DNA of 64,000 nt, taken from Amycolatopsis echigonensis. Its GTDB lineage: Bacteria; Actinomycetota; Actinomycetes; Mycobacteriales; Pseudonocardiaceae. A program made the position numbers and the translations under genes. A model generated the notes under the pieces. The model did no database searches and was not told where the DNA came from. It saw nothing but the letters and a program-made list of their open reading frames with translations. The stretch spans positions 124,001 to 188,000 of the forward strand of contig NZ_JACJHR010000004.1 in NCBI RefSeq assembly GCF_014174495.1, written 5' to 3'. Of the stretch, positions 8,845 through 17,387 are shown in pieces; position 1 is the stretch's first letter; the number at the start of each line of letters is the position of its first letter.

Positions 8845-9146
8845 GCTCCGGGGTTTCTGCCCGTGGCGGGGATCGTGAGCTGCCAGCGGGGCGAGCCGGA
8901 GTGACGGCGGAGCCCGGTGAGCGCCCGGCGAGCTGGGAAGTGCCGTGCTTCGTGCTACCGCGGTCAATGGCTCAACCTGTCTCGCCTTGAGCCGATGGCA
9001 GCACGGGCAAGCCAGACCTTAAGCGACCAGATTCTGTCAGCTGGCCCCGCTCAACGGGCAGTGCCGCCGTTCCTGGTTGCCGGCGGTCCCGCTGATTGAA
9101 CCGCCGGAACGCACCGGACCGTCGGAGGCCCGGTGCGATGGCCGGA
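8845..9146. other. Non-coding stretch
   Basis: Between the recombinase remnant and the convergent corA stop there is no frame with recognisable coding character. I see no clear hairpin or repeat in it. Confidence 0.4.
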
Positions 9147-10115
9147 TTACAGCCAGTCCCGTTTTTTGAAGGATGCGTAGAGGCCGGCGGAAAGAATGAC
9201 GATGACGAGGGTGGACGTCCAGAACCCGGCTGTGGTCTGGAAACCGGGGTAGGGAACGTTTTGGCCGTAGAAACCGGTGACGGCGGTCGGGATGGCGATG
9301 ATGGCCGCCCAGCTGGTGACTTTTTTCATGATGGTGTTGAGGCGGTTGCCCTGGATGTTGAGTTGCGTCTCGCGGATCGTGGTTACCAGGTCTCGCAGGG
9401 ATTCGGTCCATTCCGAGGCGCGCAGGACGTGGTCGTAGATGTCCTGGAAGTAGGGCTGCAGCTCGGCGTCGACGAGGTGCATGTCGCGGCGCATGACGGT
9501 GTTGACGACTTCGCGCATCGGGAGCACGACGCGCCGGATGCGCACGAGGCTCTTGCGCAGGGCGAATGAGCGCCGTTGCATGTCGGCGTAGCGTGGACGT
9601 TCGTCGAAGACGAGGTCTTCGAGTTCCTCGATCTGCTCGTCGAGAGATTGCACGACTTCGAAATGACCGTCGACGATGTGGTCGAGCAGCCCGTGCAGCA
9701 GGAATCCGACGCCGTTTTTCGCCAGGTCCGCCGCGGAGTCCCAGCGAGCGACGACCGCGTCGACGGGGAAGTTCTCGTCTTTGCGGACGGTGACCAGGGC
9801 CTGGTCGGTGATGAAGGCCGCTAGTTCCGATACGAGCAGTGTTCCGTCGGTGTCGAGCGCGGCCGAATAGGCGGTCAGGAAAGAATGAGAGTCGTACCGG
9901 TCGAGCTTCGCGCGTTGGTGTTCGTGCACGGCGTCCTCGACGGCGAGGGGGTGCAGGCCGAGTTCTTCGCTGATGGCTGCCAGGTCGGCTTCGGTCGGAG
10001 CGCAGAAGTCGAGCCACACAGTGGTTTCGGGGTCGGCGAGGTAGTCGGACACCTCCGCGACCGGGATCCCTTCGGCCGCGAGCACTCCGTCGCGATACAC
10101 CCGTGTGCGTGCCAT
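9147..10115 (-). CDS. CorA-family divalent cation transporter
   Basis: This 322-residue protein has the normal length and layout of CorA: an N-terminal cytoplasmic alpha/beta domain (to about 150), a long stalk helix (about 160-265) and two C-terminal membrane helices (about 265-285 and 295-315). CorA forms pentameric Mg2+ (or Co2+/Ni2+) channels. The signature after the first helix reads TGFYGQNVPYPG, so the usual GMN selectivity motif is GQN. The C-terminus ends in positively charged KKRDWL, typical of the family. The start ATG at 10115 begins MARTRVYRDG, a sensible N-terminus. The gene stands alone. The family call is firm; the ion selectivity is uncertain because of the motif change. Confidence 0.85.
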   Translation of the reverse strand: MARTRVYRDGVLAAEGIPVAEVSDYLADPETTVWLDFCAPTEADLAAISEELGLHPLAVEDAVHEHQRAKLDRYDSHSFLTAYSAALDTDGTLLVSELAAFITDQALVTVRKDENFPVDAVVARWDSAADLAKNGVGFLLHGLLDHIVDGHFEVVQSLDEQIEELEDLVFDERPRYADMQRRSFALRKSLVRIRRVVLPMREVVNTVMRRDMHLVDAELQPYFQDIYDHVLRASEWTESLRDLVTTIRETQLNIQGNRLNTIMKKVTSWAAIIAIPTAVTGFYGQNVPYPGFQTTAGFWTSTLVIVILSAGLYASFKKRDWL

Positions 10116-10379
10116 GACGGGCCCCGCTCAGAACGACGACGCCAGGTCACCGGCAACGGCACGGGAAGATATCGCGGCAACCAGCACGTCAGCAGCTCCA
10201 AACGCATCGCGGGACCGGCCTGTTCACGGCGAACGGGCCACTGGCGCACCCTCCACGAGAGTCGCTGTGAGGACACTGAGAACTGGGCTGCCCGGTTCGG
10301 CGAAGCGAGGTTTCGGAGCGGCGATGACGGGGGATACCCCGGATTCCCGGACTGTCGAGGTTCAGCGAGGAAAGGATCC

Positions 10380-10568
10380 GTGACGAGTGTCGGCGACAAA
10401 GCCCGGAACAAGGCAGAGGAGCTGAAAGGCCGGGCCAAGGAAGCCGTCGGCAAGGCGACCGGCAACGAGCAGTGGGAAGCAGAGGGCAAAGCCGAGCAGG
10501 GCAAAGGGAATCTGAAGCAATCCGGCGAAAAGATCAAGGACGCGGTCAAAGACGTCGTGGACGAGTGA
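10380..10568 (+). CDS. CsbD family stress protein
   Basis: This is a 62-residue, very hydrophilic protein rich in Lys, Glu, Gly and Ala. It contains NKAEELKGRAKEAVGKATGN and a second half, KGNLKQSGEKIKDAVKD, which is the CsbD-like pattern. In Bacillus, CsbD is a sigma-B-controlled general stress protein, and related actinobacterial genes are stress or stationary-phase induced; the biochemical role is unknown. GTG 10380 is preceded by GAGGAAAGG at 5-8 bases. It is followed 123 bases later by a decayed small membrane-protein gene, and the two may once have formed a stress pair. Confidence 0.85.
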   Translation: MTSVGDKARNKAEELKGRAKEAVGKATGNEQWEAEGKAEQGKGNLKQSGEKIKDAVKDVVDE

Positions 10569-10691
10569 CGATCGGCCGCGGCTGCACGGTCAGCGCAGGG
10601 GCTTGGCGGGGCCGCGCCGCGGGGTGCGGCCCGCCGCGCAGCCGTTTCCGGGCGGCGGCCGGATCAACGAGGCGACTAGGAGAAGAACACG

Positions 10692-10856
10692 GTGGCATTG
10701 CTGGGTTTACTGCTGGCGATCTGAGCAATGTGCCTCGTGGCCCGGATCGTCGCGAAGGGATTGCTCTGACTGCTGATCTTCGGCGGGATCCTGTTCGTCG
10801 CCACCACGGCGACCGGCCTCGTGAAACGCGAAGCTCTCGGGCGCGGCGAGGGCTGA
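10692..10856 (+). pseudogene. Small hydrophobic membrane protein with two in-frame TGA codons
   Basis: GTG 10692, preceded by AGGAGAA at 10679-10685, opens a 54-codon frame. It reads VALLGLLLAI, TGA (10722-10724), AMCLVARIVAKGLL, TGA (10767-10769), LLIFGGILFVATTATG, then a basic tail and a final TGA at 10854. Reading both TGA codons as Trp gives a coherent small protein with one or two membrane helices, like the short hydrophobic proteins often found beside CsbD or general-stress genes in actinomycetes. Two separate G-to-A changes from TGG would explain the stops. The rest of the frame and the ribosome binding site look intact, so decay is recent, or the sequence is wrong at these points. Confidence 0.5.
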
Positions 10857-11507
10857 CCCCGCTCGTGTCGACACAGCCCGCCGCGTCCTGGCGCGAAGTG
10901 GTGACCTGGTCGCCGTTCAAGACAGACAGCTCCCCACCCGGCGGATCACCGGTGGCAGCCCGCCGCGGCACTGGGATGCACCTTGTTCAGCGGCTCTAGC
11001 AGCTGGACGTGCGTCCGGTGCAGCGGGCGGCGCGAACAGGAGCAGCGCGATCCTCGTCGGAACCGCCAGTCCGGTCGAGGTCGCAGCGGCGGTCGGGCCG
11101 GCTTTTGGCCTTCCCGCGGATTTCCCGGGCGGCGGCGACGCATCTTGTCCAGTGCTGCCGGGCGTTCTCCTGCCGGCCAGCGGCGAATCCGCCCCCGTTG
11201 TCGGCCGGAGGATCTTCCCGCAAAGCACGGTCGAGACTGACCGGCAGCCCGCCTGGCCCCGCCGCCCAAGCGCGGGTGCGTGCACCAGCCGACCCGCCGG
11301 TTTGGCGATCGGGTGTGCTGGGAAACCGCGAAATGCGACTGCCGCGGCCCTTTTCCGCAGGCCGCTCGGCTCGGCGTCTCGGAGGCCAGCCGCGCCATGA
11401 CGTGTGAGCGACAGCGGCGCAGCGTGGGTGCCGATACCCGGGCAAACCGTTTTCCCGGTCCGACTCGGGACGGTGCGCGGAGGCGGACCGGCACGAGCCA
11501 GGCGACG
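10857..11507. other. 650-base stretch without a supported gene
   Basis: Open frames run through this GC-rich stretch on both strands, but none has a recognisable motif or ribosome binding site. The long minus frame reaching to 12984 is a shadow of the COG4705 gene. I see no IS ends or tRNA in it. Confidence 0.4.
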
Positions 11508-12734
11508 CTATCCGAGGGCGGAGAGCAGGTCGTTGAGCGCGGCTTTTTCGGTCGTGGGGTTGGGGCTGGTCGCGCGCAGCTGACGGAGAACGGTGTCGAT
11601 CTTGCCGTCGACGGTCGTCCAGGCAGCTTGATTCTTGGGTTTGAGCCGGGCTTCGGCGTCGTCCCAGCCGGTTTCGAGGTCGTCGACGCGGCTGGTCGCG
11701 CCGGACTGGTCGCCGGAGTTCAGCTTGGCCAACGTGTCCTGGGTGATGGTTTTGAACTGGGACAGGTCGCCCAGCGGGGACTGGTGGACCGGCTGGGCGC
11801 CGCTGGTTCCGGTCTGCCCGGGCGCGGGCGAGGCTGAGGCGGTTTCGCCCTGGAGCGCGGAAGTCCGCAGCGAGTAGCCGACGATAGAGGCGAAGACCAC
11901 GAGGCCGACGACGGCGACCGTCTGCCACAGCCCGCCGCGCGCGGTGTTCTGTGAGGTCGTTTCCCGGGGTGTGACGTCGATTTTGGACAGGCTCAGGTAG
12001 ACGACGACCGCGATGATGCCGAGGGTGAAGATCAGGCTGGTCGTCGTGGTGCCGAGGCCGAGGCCGCCGTTGTCGGGGGATTGGGAGAGGTAGTCGCCGA
12101 TCGACGCGCCGAGCGGGCGGGTGAGCACGTAGATGAACCAGAACGCCAGGACCGGGTGCAGCCCGAGCCGCCAGCCGATCGCGAGGACGGCGATGAGCCC
12201 GGCGACGATGAGTCCGGTGGGCAGGTAGCCGAGGCCGAGGACTTCGGCCATCAGGTCGCCGGTCGCGGTGCCGAGCGCGAAGGTGAAGAGGATTGCCAGC
12301 CAGTAGAAGGCTTCGCGCCGCCGGGTGACGATGGAGTGGATGGACAGCGTCTTTTCCGAGCGGTACCAGGCGAGGAACGTGACCGCGAGCAGCACCCCGA
12401 AGATGATGGTGCTGGTCTCCAGGGGCACGCTGGCCGCGTCGGTGAGGTTGTCCGTCACCAGTGTGCCGAACACGCTGACGAGCGCCACGGCGACCCAGTA
12501 GGCGACCGGGCGGTAGCGGTCCGCGCGGAACTGGACCGCGAGCGCGACGGCCAGCAGGACGCCGGTGACGACGGATACGCCGGTCAGTCCGAGGTTCAGG
12601 TTCACGTTGAGGAAGTCGGCCGCGGATTCGCCGACGGTCGTGCAGAGGACCTTGACGATCCAGAACCAGGCGGTGACTTCGGGAACCTTGTTGAGCAGGG
12701 TGCGCTGCCCGGCGAGGGTGCTGGGTGCGGTCAT
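11508..12734 (-). CDS. COG4705-like integral membrane protein
   Basis: This 408-residue protein opens with KVPEVTAWFWIVKVLCTTVGESAADFL. The pattern recurs in WLAILFTFALGTATGDL, GTLVTDNLTDAASVPLETS and VLTRPLGASIGDYL, i.e. four internal repeats, each a pair of membrane helices around a (G/D)-(E/D/N)xxxD motif, as in COG4705 'membrane-anchored' proteins. A linker and a further helix near residues 285-305 lead to an extracytoplasmic C-terminal tail (about 310-408) rich in Gln, Thr and Asp. Function is unknown; a metal- or substrate-transport role is possible because the repeated acidic residues lie in membrane segments. ATG 12734 is chosen because the repeat fold begins about 15 residues later. 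The ribosome binding site is weak. Confidence 0.65.
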   Translation of the reverse strand: MTAPSTLAGQRTLLNKVPEVTAWFWIVKVLCTTVGESAADFLNVNLNLGLTGVSVVTGVLLAVALAVQFRADRYRPVAYWVAVALVSVFGTLVTDNLTDAASVPLETSTIIFGVLLAVTFLAWYRSEKTLSIHSIVTRRREAFYWLAILFTFALGTATGDLMAEVLGLGYLPTGLIVAGLIAVLAIGWRLGLHPVLAFWFIYVLTRPLGASIGDYLSQSPDNGGLGLGTTTTSLIFTLGIIAVVVYLSLSKIDVTPRETTSQNTARGGLWQTVAVVGLVVFASIVGYSLRTSALQGETASASPAPGQTGTSGAQPVHQSPLGDLSQFKTITQDTLAKLNSGDQSGATSRVDDLETGWDDAEARLKPKNQAAWTTVDGKIDTVLRQLRATSPNPTTEKAALNDLLSALG

Positions 12735-12878
12735 GGGGTGCTGGTCCGTTTCGGTCTGGGAGAGGGACAGCCCGGCTACTCCGCGTAGCACGGCGGGCGT
12801 TTGCGACGCTAGGGGAGAGCTGGTGAGGAGTTGGCGTGCGCGAGGTAAGGGTGCGGCAAATGATCTCCGTGCGACGGC

Positions 12879-13622
12879 CTACCGCCGGCTGAAAGCCATG
12901 CGGCCGAGACGGGTCCGGCGGCATCCGGCCGCTCGCATGCGTTCTTCGCGCATTGTGTCGACCTCGGGCAGCGGCAGGGGGCACAGCGTGGTCGCGAGCG
13001 CCGAGCTCAGCAGAAAGTCGGCCAGCGCCGGGTTCCGTGCGAGCACCGGCCCGTGGAGATAGGTCGCCACGACCTTGCCGGCGACGGCGCCGTCAGTTCC
13101 GTCTCCGTTGCCGGAGCCGGTCACTATGCTGCCGAGAGGTTGGCAGTCCGGCCCGAGCCGGGTCCTGCCGAGGTGGTTCTCGAATCCGGTCAGGAGCCCG
13201 ATTCCGGAGCCTGCTCGCACCACGATCTCCCCGACCGAGCGGCATCGGCCGGGGACGGTCGTCAGGTCGAGCAGCCCGGTGCCGGCCTGCCAGGACCCCG
13301 CGCCGGCGGCGAATCCGCAGCCGAGGATTTGCAGACCGGCGCAGACCCCCAGCACCGCGGCGCCTCGGGCGACGGCGAGCCGCAGACCGGGGTCGCGGCG
13401 CAGGCGGCTCGCGGCGAGCTCTTGCGCGGCGTCCTCGCCGCCGCCGAGGAGGTAAAGGTCGAGGGACGACGGGATCGGGGTGTTGTGGCCGATCTCTGTG
13501 ACGGCGGCGGGGATGCCTCGCCAGCGCAGTCGCTGGACCAGGACTGTGGCGTTGCCGGAATCGCCGTAGGTGCCCAGTATTTCGGGGAGGACGAGCCCGA
13601 CGCGCGCCACCGACTCACGCAT
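12879..13622 (-). CDS. GatD-like type 1 glutamine amidotransferase
   Basis: This 247-residue CobB/CobQ-type amidotransferase has LYLLGGGEDAAQ, the nucleophile Cys in VLGVCAGLQILG and a catalytic His in VATYLHGPVLARNPALAD. These are the signatures of GatD, which hydrolyses glutamine and passes ammonia to MurT to amidate the D-Glu of lipid II. GatD normally sits directly beside MurT, but no Mur ligase gene is visible here. This may be a second copy or one acting with a distant partner; cobyric-acid-type enzymes are longer. The last 20 residues (RMRAAGCRRTRLGRMAFSRR) are unusually basic and may be an extension. ATG 13622 is used; GTG 13610 is an alternative. Confidence 0.75.
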   Translation of the reverse strand: MRESVARVGLVLPEILGTYGDSGNATVLVQRLRWRGIPAAVTEIGHNTPIPSSLDLYLLGGGEDAAQELAASRLRRDPGLRLAVARGAAVLGVCAGLQILGCGFAAGAGSWQAGTGLLDLTTVPGRCRSVGEIVVRAGSGIGLLTGFENHLGRTRLGPDCQPLGSIVTGSGNGDGTDGAVAGKVVATYLHGPVLARNPALADFLLSSALATTLCPLPLPEVDTMREERMRAAGCRRTRLGRMAFSRR

Positions 13623-13761
13623 CGGCGCGGGGGACGAGGCGGGCTGGTCTGTTCATGCTTCCGATCATGCGCCGGATCGGGGCAACGCGCAGCAAACCGT
13701 GGGTTGTCCCCACACCAGGTCGCGGCTGTGCTCGCGCGCCCCTCGAGCGACGGTTCTGGAC

Positions 13762-13863
13762 GTGCTGACGAGCACCCGCGACGGCAGACGTCTCGCTGTC
13801 TGCGACGTCAACGGCGACCGGGACAACCCGGTCACCGTGTTCTGGAAGGCGCTGGATTCCCGG
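13762..13863 (+). pseudogene. N-terminal remnant of an alpha/beta hydrolase
   Basis: From GTG 13762 the frame reads VLTSTRDGRRLAVCDVNG and then DRDNPVTVFW, the typical first two strands of an alpha/beta hydrolase. The expected HGxPG oxyanion motif does not follow; the frame degenerates into unrelated sequence. No catalytic serine, acid or histidine region is found downstream. It is probably a truncated remnant. Confidence 0.4.
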
Positions 13864-13987
13864 CAAGGCAGGCAGACAGTTTCACCGCTGGACTCGCGAT
13901 CGCTGACCCGGGCCGAAGGCCGGCCGCACCTCTCCCGGCGTGCGGCACCAGGCCGTAACGTTGAGCGGACACGCTGTTTCGCGCCGG

Positions 13988-15148
13988 TCATCCACTGGGG
14001 GCGGCGCGGGAGGCGTTGGCGGGCAACGATCCAGGCGGTCGCAGCGTGGTCGCGAAGAAGTCGCGTTGATCGGGCTGCAGGTACCGGTCCGCGGCACCGG
14101 GGATTCCGGGCAGAAGCTTCACCGGTCCGTGGCCGGGCAGATCAGGACGATAGCTGTCGAAGGTGACCATCGGCGAGTGGATGTCGAGTTCCATGCCCTG
14201 CTGGATGCCGGCCTGGGTCATCGCGGCGGCGAGCGTGGTCAGGGTCAGTCCGTTGCCCGCGACGTAGATCAGGTTGCCGTCCCGGTCGGTGCCGAGTCCG
14301 GAGCGCCAGGTGTACTGGTACTGGTTGGAGGCGCTGCCCCAGGCTCCGGCGGGGTTGCGGTCCAGAGCGGGGACCGGACTGCCGTGGTCGACGACCAGAT
14401 CGAGATTCTGCCGGACCGCGGCGACCTGGCGGCCCGGAGAGGGGTCGTGTCCCCATTGGACGATCGCGACGCGTCCGCTGTCGTCGATTACCGCCGAAGC
14501 CTTTCCTGCTCGCAGCGGGGCAAGCGTGGCGCCGTCGAGATAGACGCCGCCGCGGCTGTCTTTCATTTTGAACCCTGAATTGAAGACGGCGACGAGGGAG
14601 TCGCGCAGCGCGGCGGGAACGGCGTTGGGCCCGGGACCTTGGGGGTCTTTGGTGCCGGCGAAGAGCTGGGTGCGCACCAGGTTCTGGTCGAGCCAGGCGA
14701 CTCCCGCGACGACGCTGGCGTGCCGCGGATCCGGCTGGATGAACGTAGTGTACTCGGCTGTCTGACCGCCGGCGCGAGCCCCGGCGACCCAGACGCCTTC
14801 GCCTGCCGGTGCGCCCGGGCTCGGCCGGAGCGGAGCAGGCCGCGGCCCGGCGGCCGCGACGCGGGAACCGGCAGGTGCGGGCAGATCGGACGAACGCGGC
14901 ATCGCGTTGGCGGGCGGATGCCGGGTGTACCACCAATTTTCGACCGTGTTGACCACGCCGCCGAGACCTAGGTCGCGCAGCCAATCGACGGTGCGGACCG
15001 CGAAACTGGCGTCGCCGGGGTAGGTGAGGGCGCGGACGTAGCTGCCGGCCGGGTAGGCCAGCAGCGCGACGACGAGAATCAGCGCGATGCGGAGCCTCCG
15101 GCGCGGTCGTCGGCGGGGAGATCCGGTCAGAGTGGGCACAGCCGCCAT
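13988..15148 (-). CDS. Phosphodiester glycosidase family protein (NAGPA domain)
   Basis: This is a 386-residue protein with a basic N-terminus (RRRPRRRLR) and a single membrane helix (LRIALILVVALLAYPAGSYV, about 20-40), so the rest is probably outside the cell. The C-terminal half has AVFNSGFKMKDSRGGVYLDG, RVAIVQWGHDPSPG, NLIYVAGNGLTLTTLA and GMELDIHSPMVTF, the pattern of the NAGPA/phosphodiester glycosidase domain found in the mannose-6-phosphate uncovering enzyme and in bacterial envelope proteins. Substrates of bacterial members are mostly unknown. The gene is divergent from the response regulator gene at 15318, which might control it. Confidence 0.8.
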   Translation of the reverse strand: MAAVPTLTGSPRRRPRRRLRIALILVVALLAYPAGSYVRALTYPGDASFAVRTVDWLRDLGLGGVVNTVENWWYTRHPPANAMPRSSDLPAPAGSRVAAAGPRPAPLRPSPGAPAGEGVWVAGARAGGQTAEYTTFIQPDPRHASVVAGVAWLDQNLVRTQLFAGTKDPQGPGPNAVPAALRDSLVAVFNSGFKMKDSRGGVYLDGATLAPLRAGKASAVIDDSGRVAIVQWGHDPSPGRQVAAVRQNLDLVVDHGSPVPALDRNPAGAWGSASNQYQYTWRSGLGTDRDGNLIYVAGNGLTLTTLAAAMTQAGIQQGMELDIHSPMVTFDSYRPDLPGHGPVKLLPGIPGAADRYLQPDQRDFFATTLRPPGSLPANASRAAPSG

Positions 15149-15317
15149 GACCCAACGCTAGATTCGCTCAGGTGTGCGGCCAGGCAGCGGAACGTTAGGA
15201 AACGGGAAAACGCATTCGGGTTCAGCTGTCGCGTATCGCGAAATCACCATAAAGTTAACGCGCGGCAAAATCGTGCGCGGCCGAATGCCGGGATCGCGTC
15301 GCGATAAACTGTTCCGC

Positions 15318-16007
15318 ATGGCCGGGATCCTGCTCGTGGAAGACGACGAAGCGATCGGCGAAATGCTGCGCACCAGCCTGGCTCAGCACGGCCACGAGGT
15401 CGCCTGGGTCACCGAGGGGCGGGCCGCGGTGCGCGCGGGGGCGCGGCAGAACTGGGATCTCGCGTTGCTGGACCTGGGCCTGCCCGACCTCGACGGCACG
15501 GAAGTGTGCCGCGAGCTGCGCGCGCAGTGCCCGGGGTCGGTGATCGTGGTCCTGACCGCGCGGGGGCAGGAGATGGACGTCATCGTGGGGCTCGAGGCCG
15601 GCGCGGACGACTATCTGGTCAAGCCGGTTCCGCTCGGCGAACTGCACGCGCGGCTGCGGGCGCATCTGCGGCGCGTCGGCGGCCAAGCGCCGCCTGACCT
15701 TTCCCTGGGAAGATTGCGGATCGACGCCGTCGCGCGGCGGGTGACCGTGGACGGAACTGAAATAGCCTTGCGAGCCAAGGAGTTCGAGCTGCTGCTGCGG
15801 CTGGCCGCGGTCGCGGGCCAGGCGGTCAGCCGGGAAGAACTGATGGCGGACGTGTGGGACGCGCATTGGTTCGGGTCGACCAAGACGCTCGACGTGCACA
15901 TCGCCGCCCTCCGCCGCAAACTCGCCGACGCGGGGGGCAGCAGCGAGATGCCGGAGATCGTGACCTTGCGGCGGCACGGCTACCGGCTCGAAGCCCCGGC
16001 GGGCTGA
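15318..16007 (+). CDS. OmpR-family response regulator
   Basis: The protein has 229 residues. The receiver domain starts MAGILLVEDDEAIGEML, with phospho-acceptor D52 in LLDLGLPDLDG, T78 in VVLTAR and the conserved Lys in YLVKPV. The winged helix covers about residues 125-226 (ELLLRLAAVAGQAVSREEL, KTLDVHIAALRRKL, LRRHGYRLE). ATG 15318 is chosen because the receiver fold starts there; upstream in-frame codons do not match the family. The histidine kinase gene starts five bases after the stop. The region before it is AT-richer than its surroundings and carries the divergent promoter shared with the phosphodiester glycosidase gene. Confidence 0.9.
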   Translation: MAGILLVEDDEAIGEMLRTSLAQHGHEVAWVTEGRAAVRAGARQNWDLALLDLGLPDLDGTEVCRELRAQCPGSVIVVLTARGQEMDVIVGLEAGADDYLVKPVPLGELHARLRAHLRRVGGQAPPDLSLGRLRIDAVARRVTVDGTEIALRAKEFELLLRLAAVAGQAVSREELMADVWDAHWFGSTKTLDVHIAALRRKLADAGGSSEMPEIVTLRRHGYRLEAPAG

Positions 16008-16011
16008 ACGC

Positions 16012-17292
16012 GTGCGGCGGCGGATCGCGGTCGGCACCATGCTCGCCGCACTCGTGGCGATCTGCCTTTTCGGGGTGCCGCTCGCGGTGGCAGCGACGCG
16101 GTACTTCACCGCTACCGAACGAGCCGAGCTCGAACGTGCGGCCGAGGGGTATGCGCTGGAAGTGTCGGCGGACGTCCTGCGCAACCGTGCGCCGGACCCG
16201 TCGGCGGCAGGCGAGGATCCGACCGAACTCGCCGTCTACCGCGCCTCCGGGAGCCTGCTGGCCGGAAGCGGCCCGGCGGCGCTGGACCCCGCTGACCGCG
16301 ACGTGCGGCCGGACGAGGTCCGCGCGGCGGACGATCCGGACAACCTCGTCGCGATCATCCCGATCGCCGAGGACGGGACGGTCGTGGGACTGGTGCGGGC
16401 CGCGACTCCGCGCACCGAGCTTTTCCAGCGCACGGTCGCCGTGTGGGCCGGCATGGCCGGCCTGGCGGCGGTCGCTCTGTTGTCGGCCTATCTGGTCGCC
16501 CGGCGGCAAAGCCGGCGGCTGGCCCGCCCGCTCGAGTCGCTGTCGGAGGCGGCGACCCGGCTCGGCGACGGCGATCTGACCGCGCGCGCCGGACGGTCCG
16601 GGATCGCGGAGATCGATTCGGTGGGGGAGTCCCTCGACTCGACCGCGGCCCGGCTGGATGACCTCCTCGCCCGGGAACGGGCCTTCACCGCGGACGCGTC
16701 CCACCAGCTTCGTACGCCGCTGGCCGCGATGCGGCTCCAGATCGAGGTCGCTCTGGAGGACCCGGACAGCAACGGCCGCGAAGCGGCCGAGGCGAATCTG
16801 CGCGCGCTCGACCGGCTGGACCGGACCGTCACCGATCTGCTGGCCTTGGCTCGGGACACGCCCCCGGTACGCGACGCGGCGGCGGCGCACCTCCAACTGT
16901 CCGAGATCGAACGCGAGTGGACTCCCGTGCTCCGCCGCCGAGGACGCGAGCTGACGGTGACGGTCGAACGGGGCGTCGCCGACAGCCCGGTCTCCGAGGC
17001 GGTGCTGCGCCAAGTGCTGTCGGTGCTGCTCGACAACGCCGCCCGGCACGGAAGCGGCGCTGTGACCGTCGTGGCACGGGACGCCGGCGGCGCGTTCGCG
17101 GTCGACGTCGGCGACGAAGGCCCTGGAATTCCCGCCGGAGCGGACATCTTCCGCCGACGTTCGCCAGGCGCGCGGGGCACCGGCATCGGGCTGGCTCTCG
17201 CCCGTCGTCTGGCCGAGGCCGAAGGGGGCCGCCTTCGGGTGAAGCAGCCGATTCCGGCGATCTTCACGCTGTTGCTGCCGCTGCGGCGCTGA
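16012..17292 (+). CDS. Sensor histidine kinase
   Basis: The 426-residue kinase has a signal-anchor helix (about 8-30), a short extracytoplasmic sensor (about 35-135), a second helix (about 142-165) and HAMP. The phosphorylation box FTADASHQLRTPLAAM has H231. Next come SVLLDNAARHG (N box), DVGDEGPGIPAG (G1) and GTGIGLALARRLAEAEGG (G2). The F box is weak (ADIFRRRSPG instead of FxxFxR), as in other compact actinobacterial kinases. It is the cognate kinase of the regulator ending at 16007, and the five-base spacing implies one transcript. The signal is unknown. Confidence 0.9.
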   Translation: MRRRIAVGTMLAALVAICLFGVPLAVAATRYFTATERAELERAAEGYALEVSADVLRNRAPDPSAAGEDPTELAVYRASGSLLAGSGPAALDPADRDVRPDEVRAADDPDNLVAIIPIAEDGTVVGLVRAATPRTELFQRTVAVWAGMAGLAAVALLSAYLVARRQSRRLARPLESLSEAATRLGDGDLTARAGRSGIAEIDSVGESLDSTAARLDDLLARERAFTADASHQLRTPLAAMRLQIEVALEDPDSNGREAAEANLRALDRLDRTVTDLLALARDTPPVRDAAAAHLQLSEIEREWTPVLRRRGRELTVTVERGVADSPVSEAVLRQVLSVLLDNAARHGSGAVTVVARDAGGAFAVDVGDEGPGIPAGADIFRRRSPGARGTGIGLALARRLAEAEGGRLRVKQPIPAIFTLLLPLRR

Positions 17293-17387
17293 ACGGAGGG
17301 CTGTCCGATCCCCGAAGATCGCGAGCGGCCGGTAAAACTTCGGCTAACTCGGCTGCGCCCGCCGATTTTCCGGCGCATTCTTGCCGA

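Noticed and set aside
10996..12984. Long minus-strand frame overlapping the COG4705 gene
   Set aside because: Arg/Pro-rich composition without motifs; the membrane protein in another frame explains the region.
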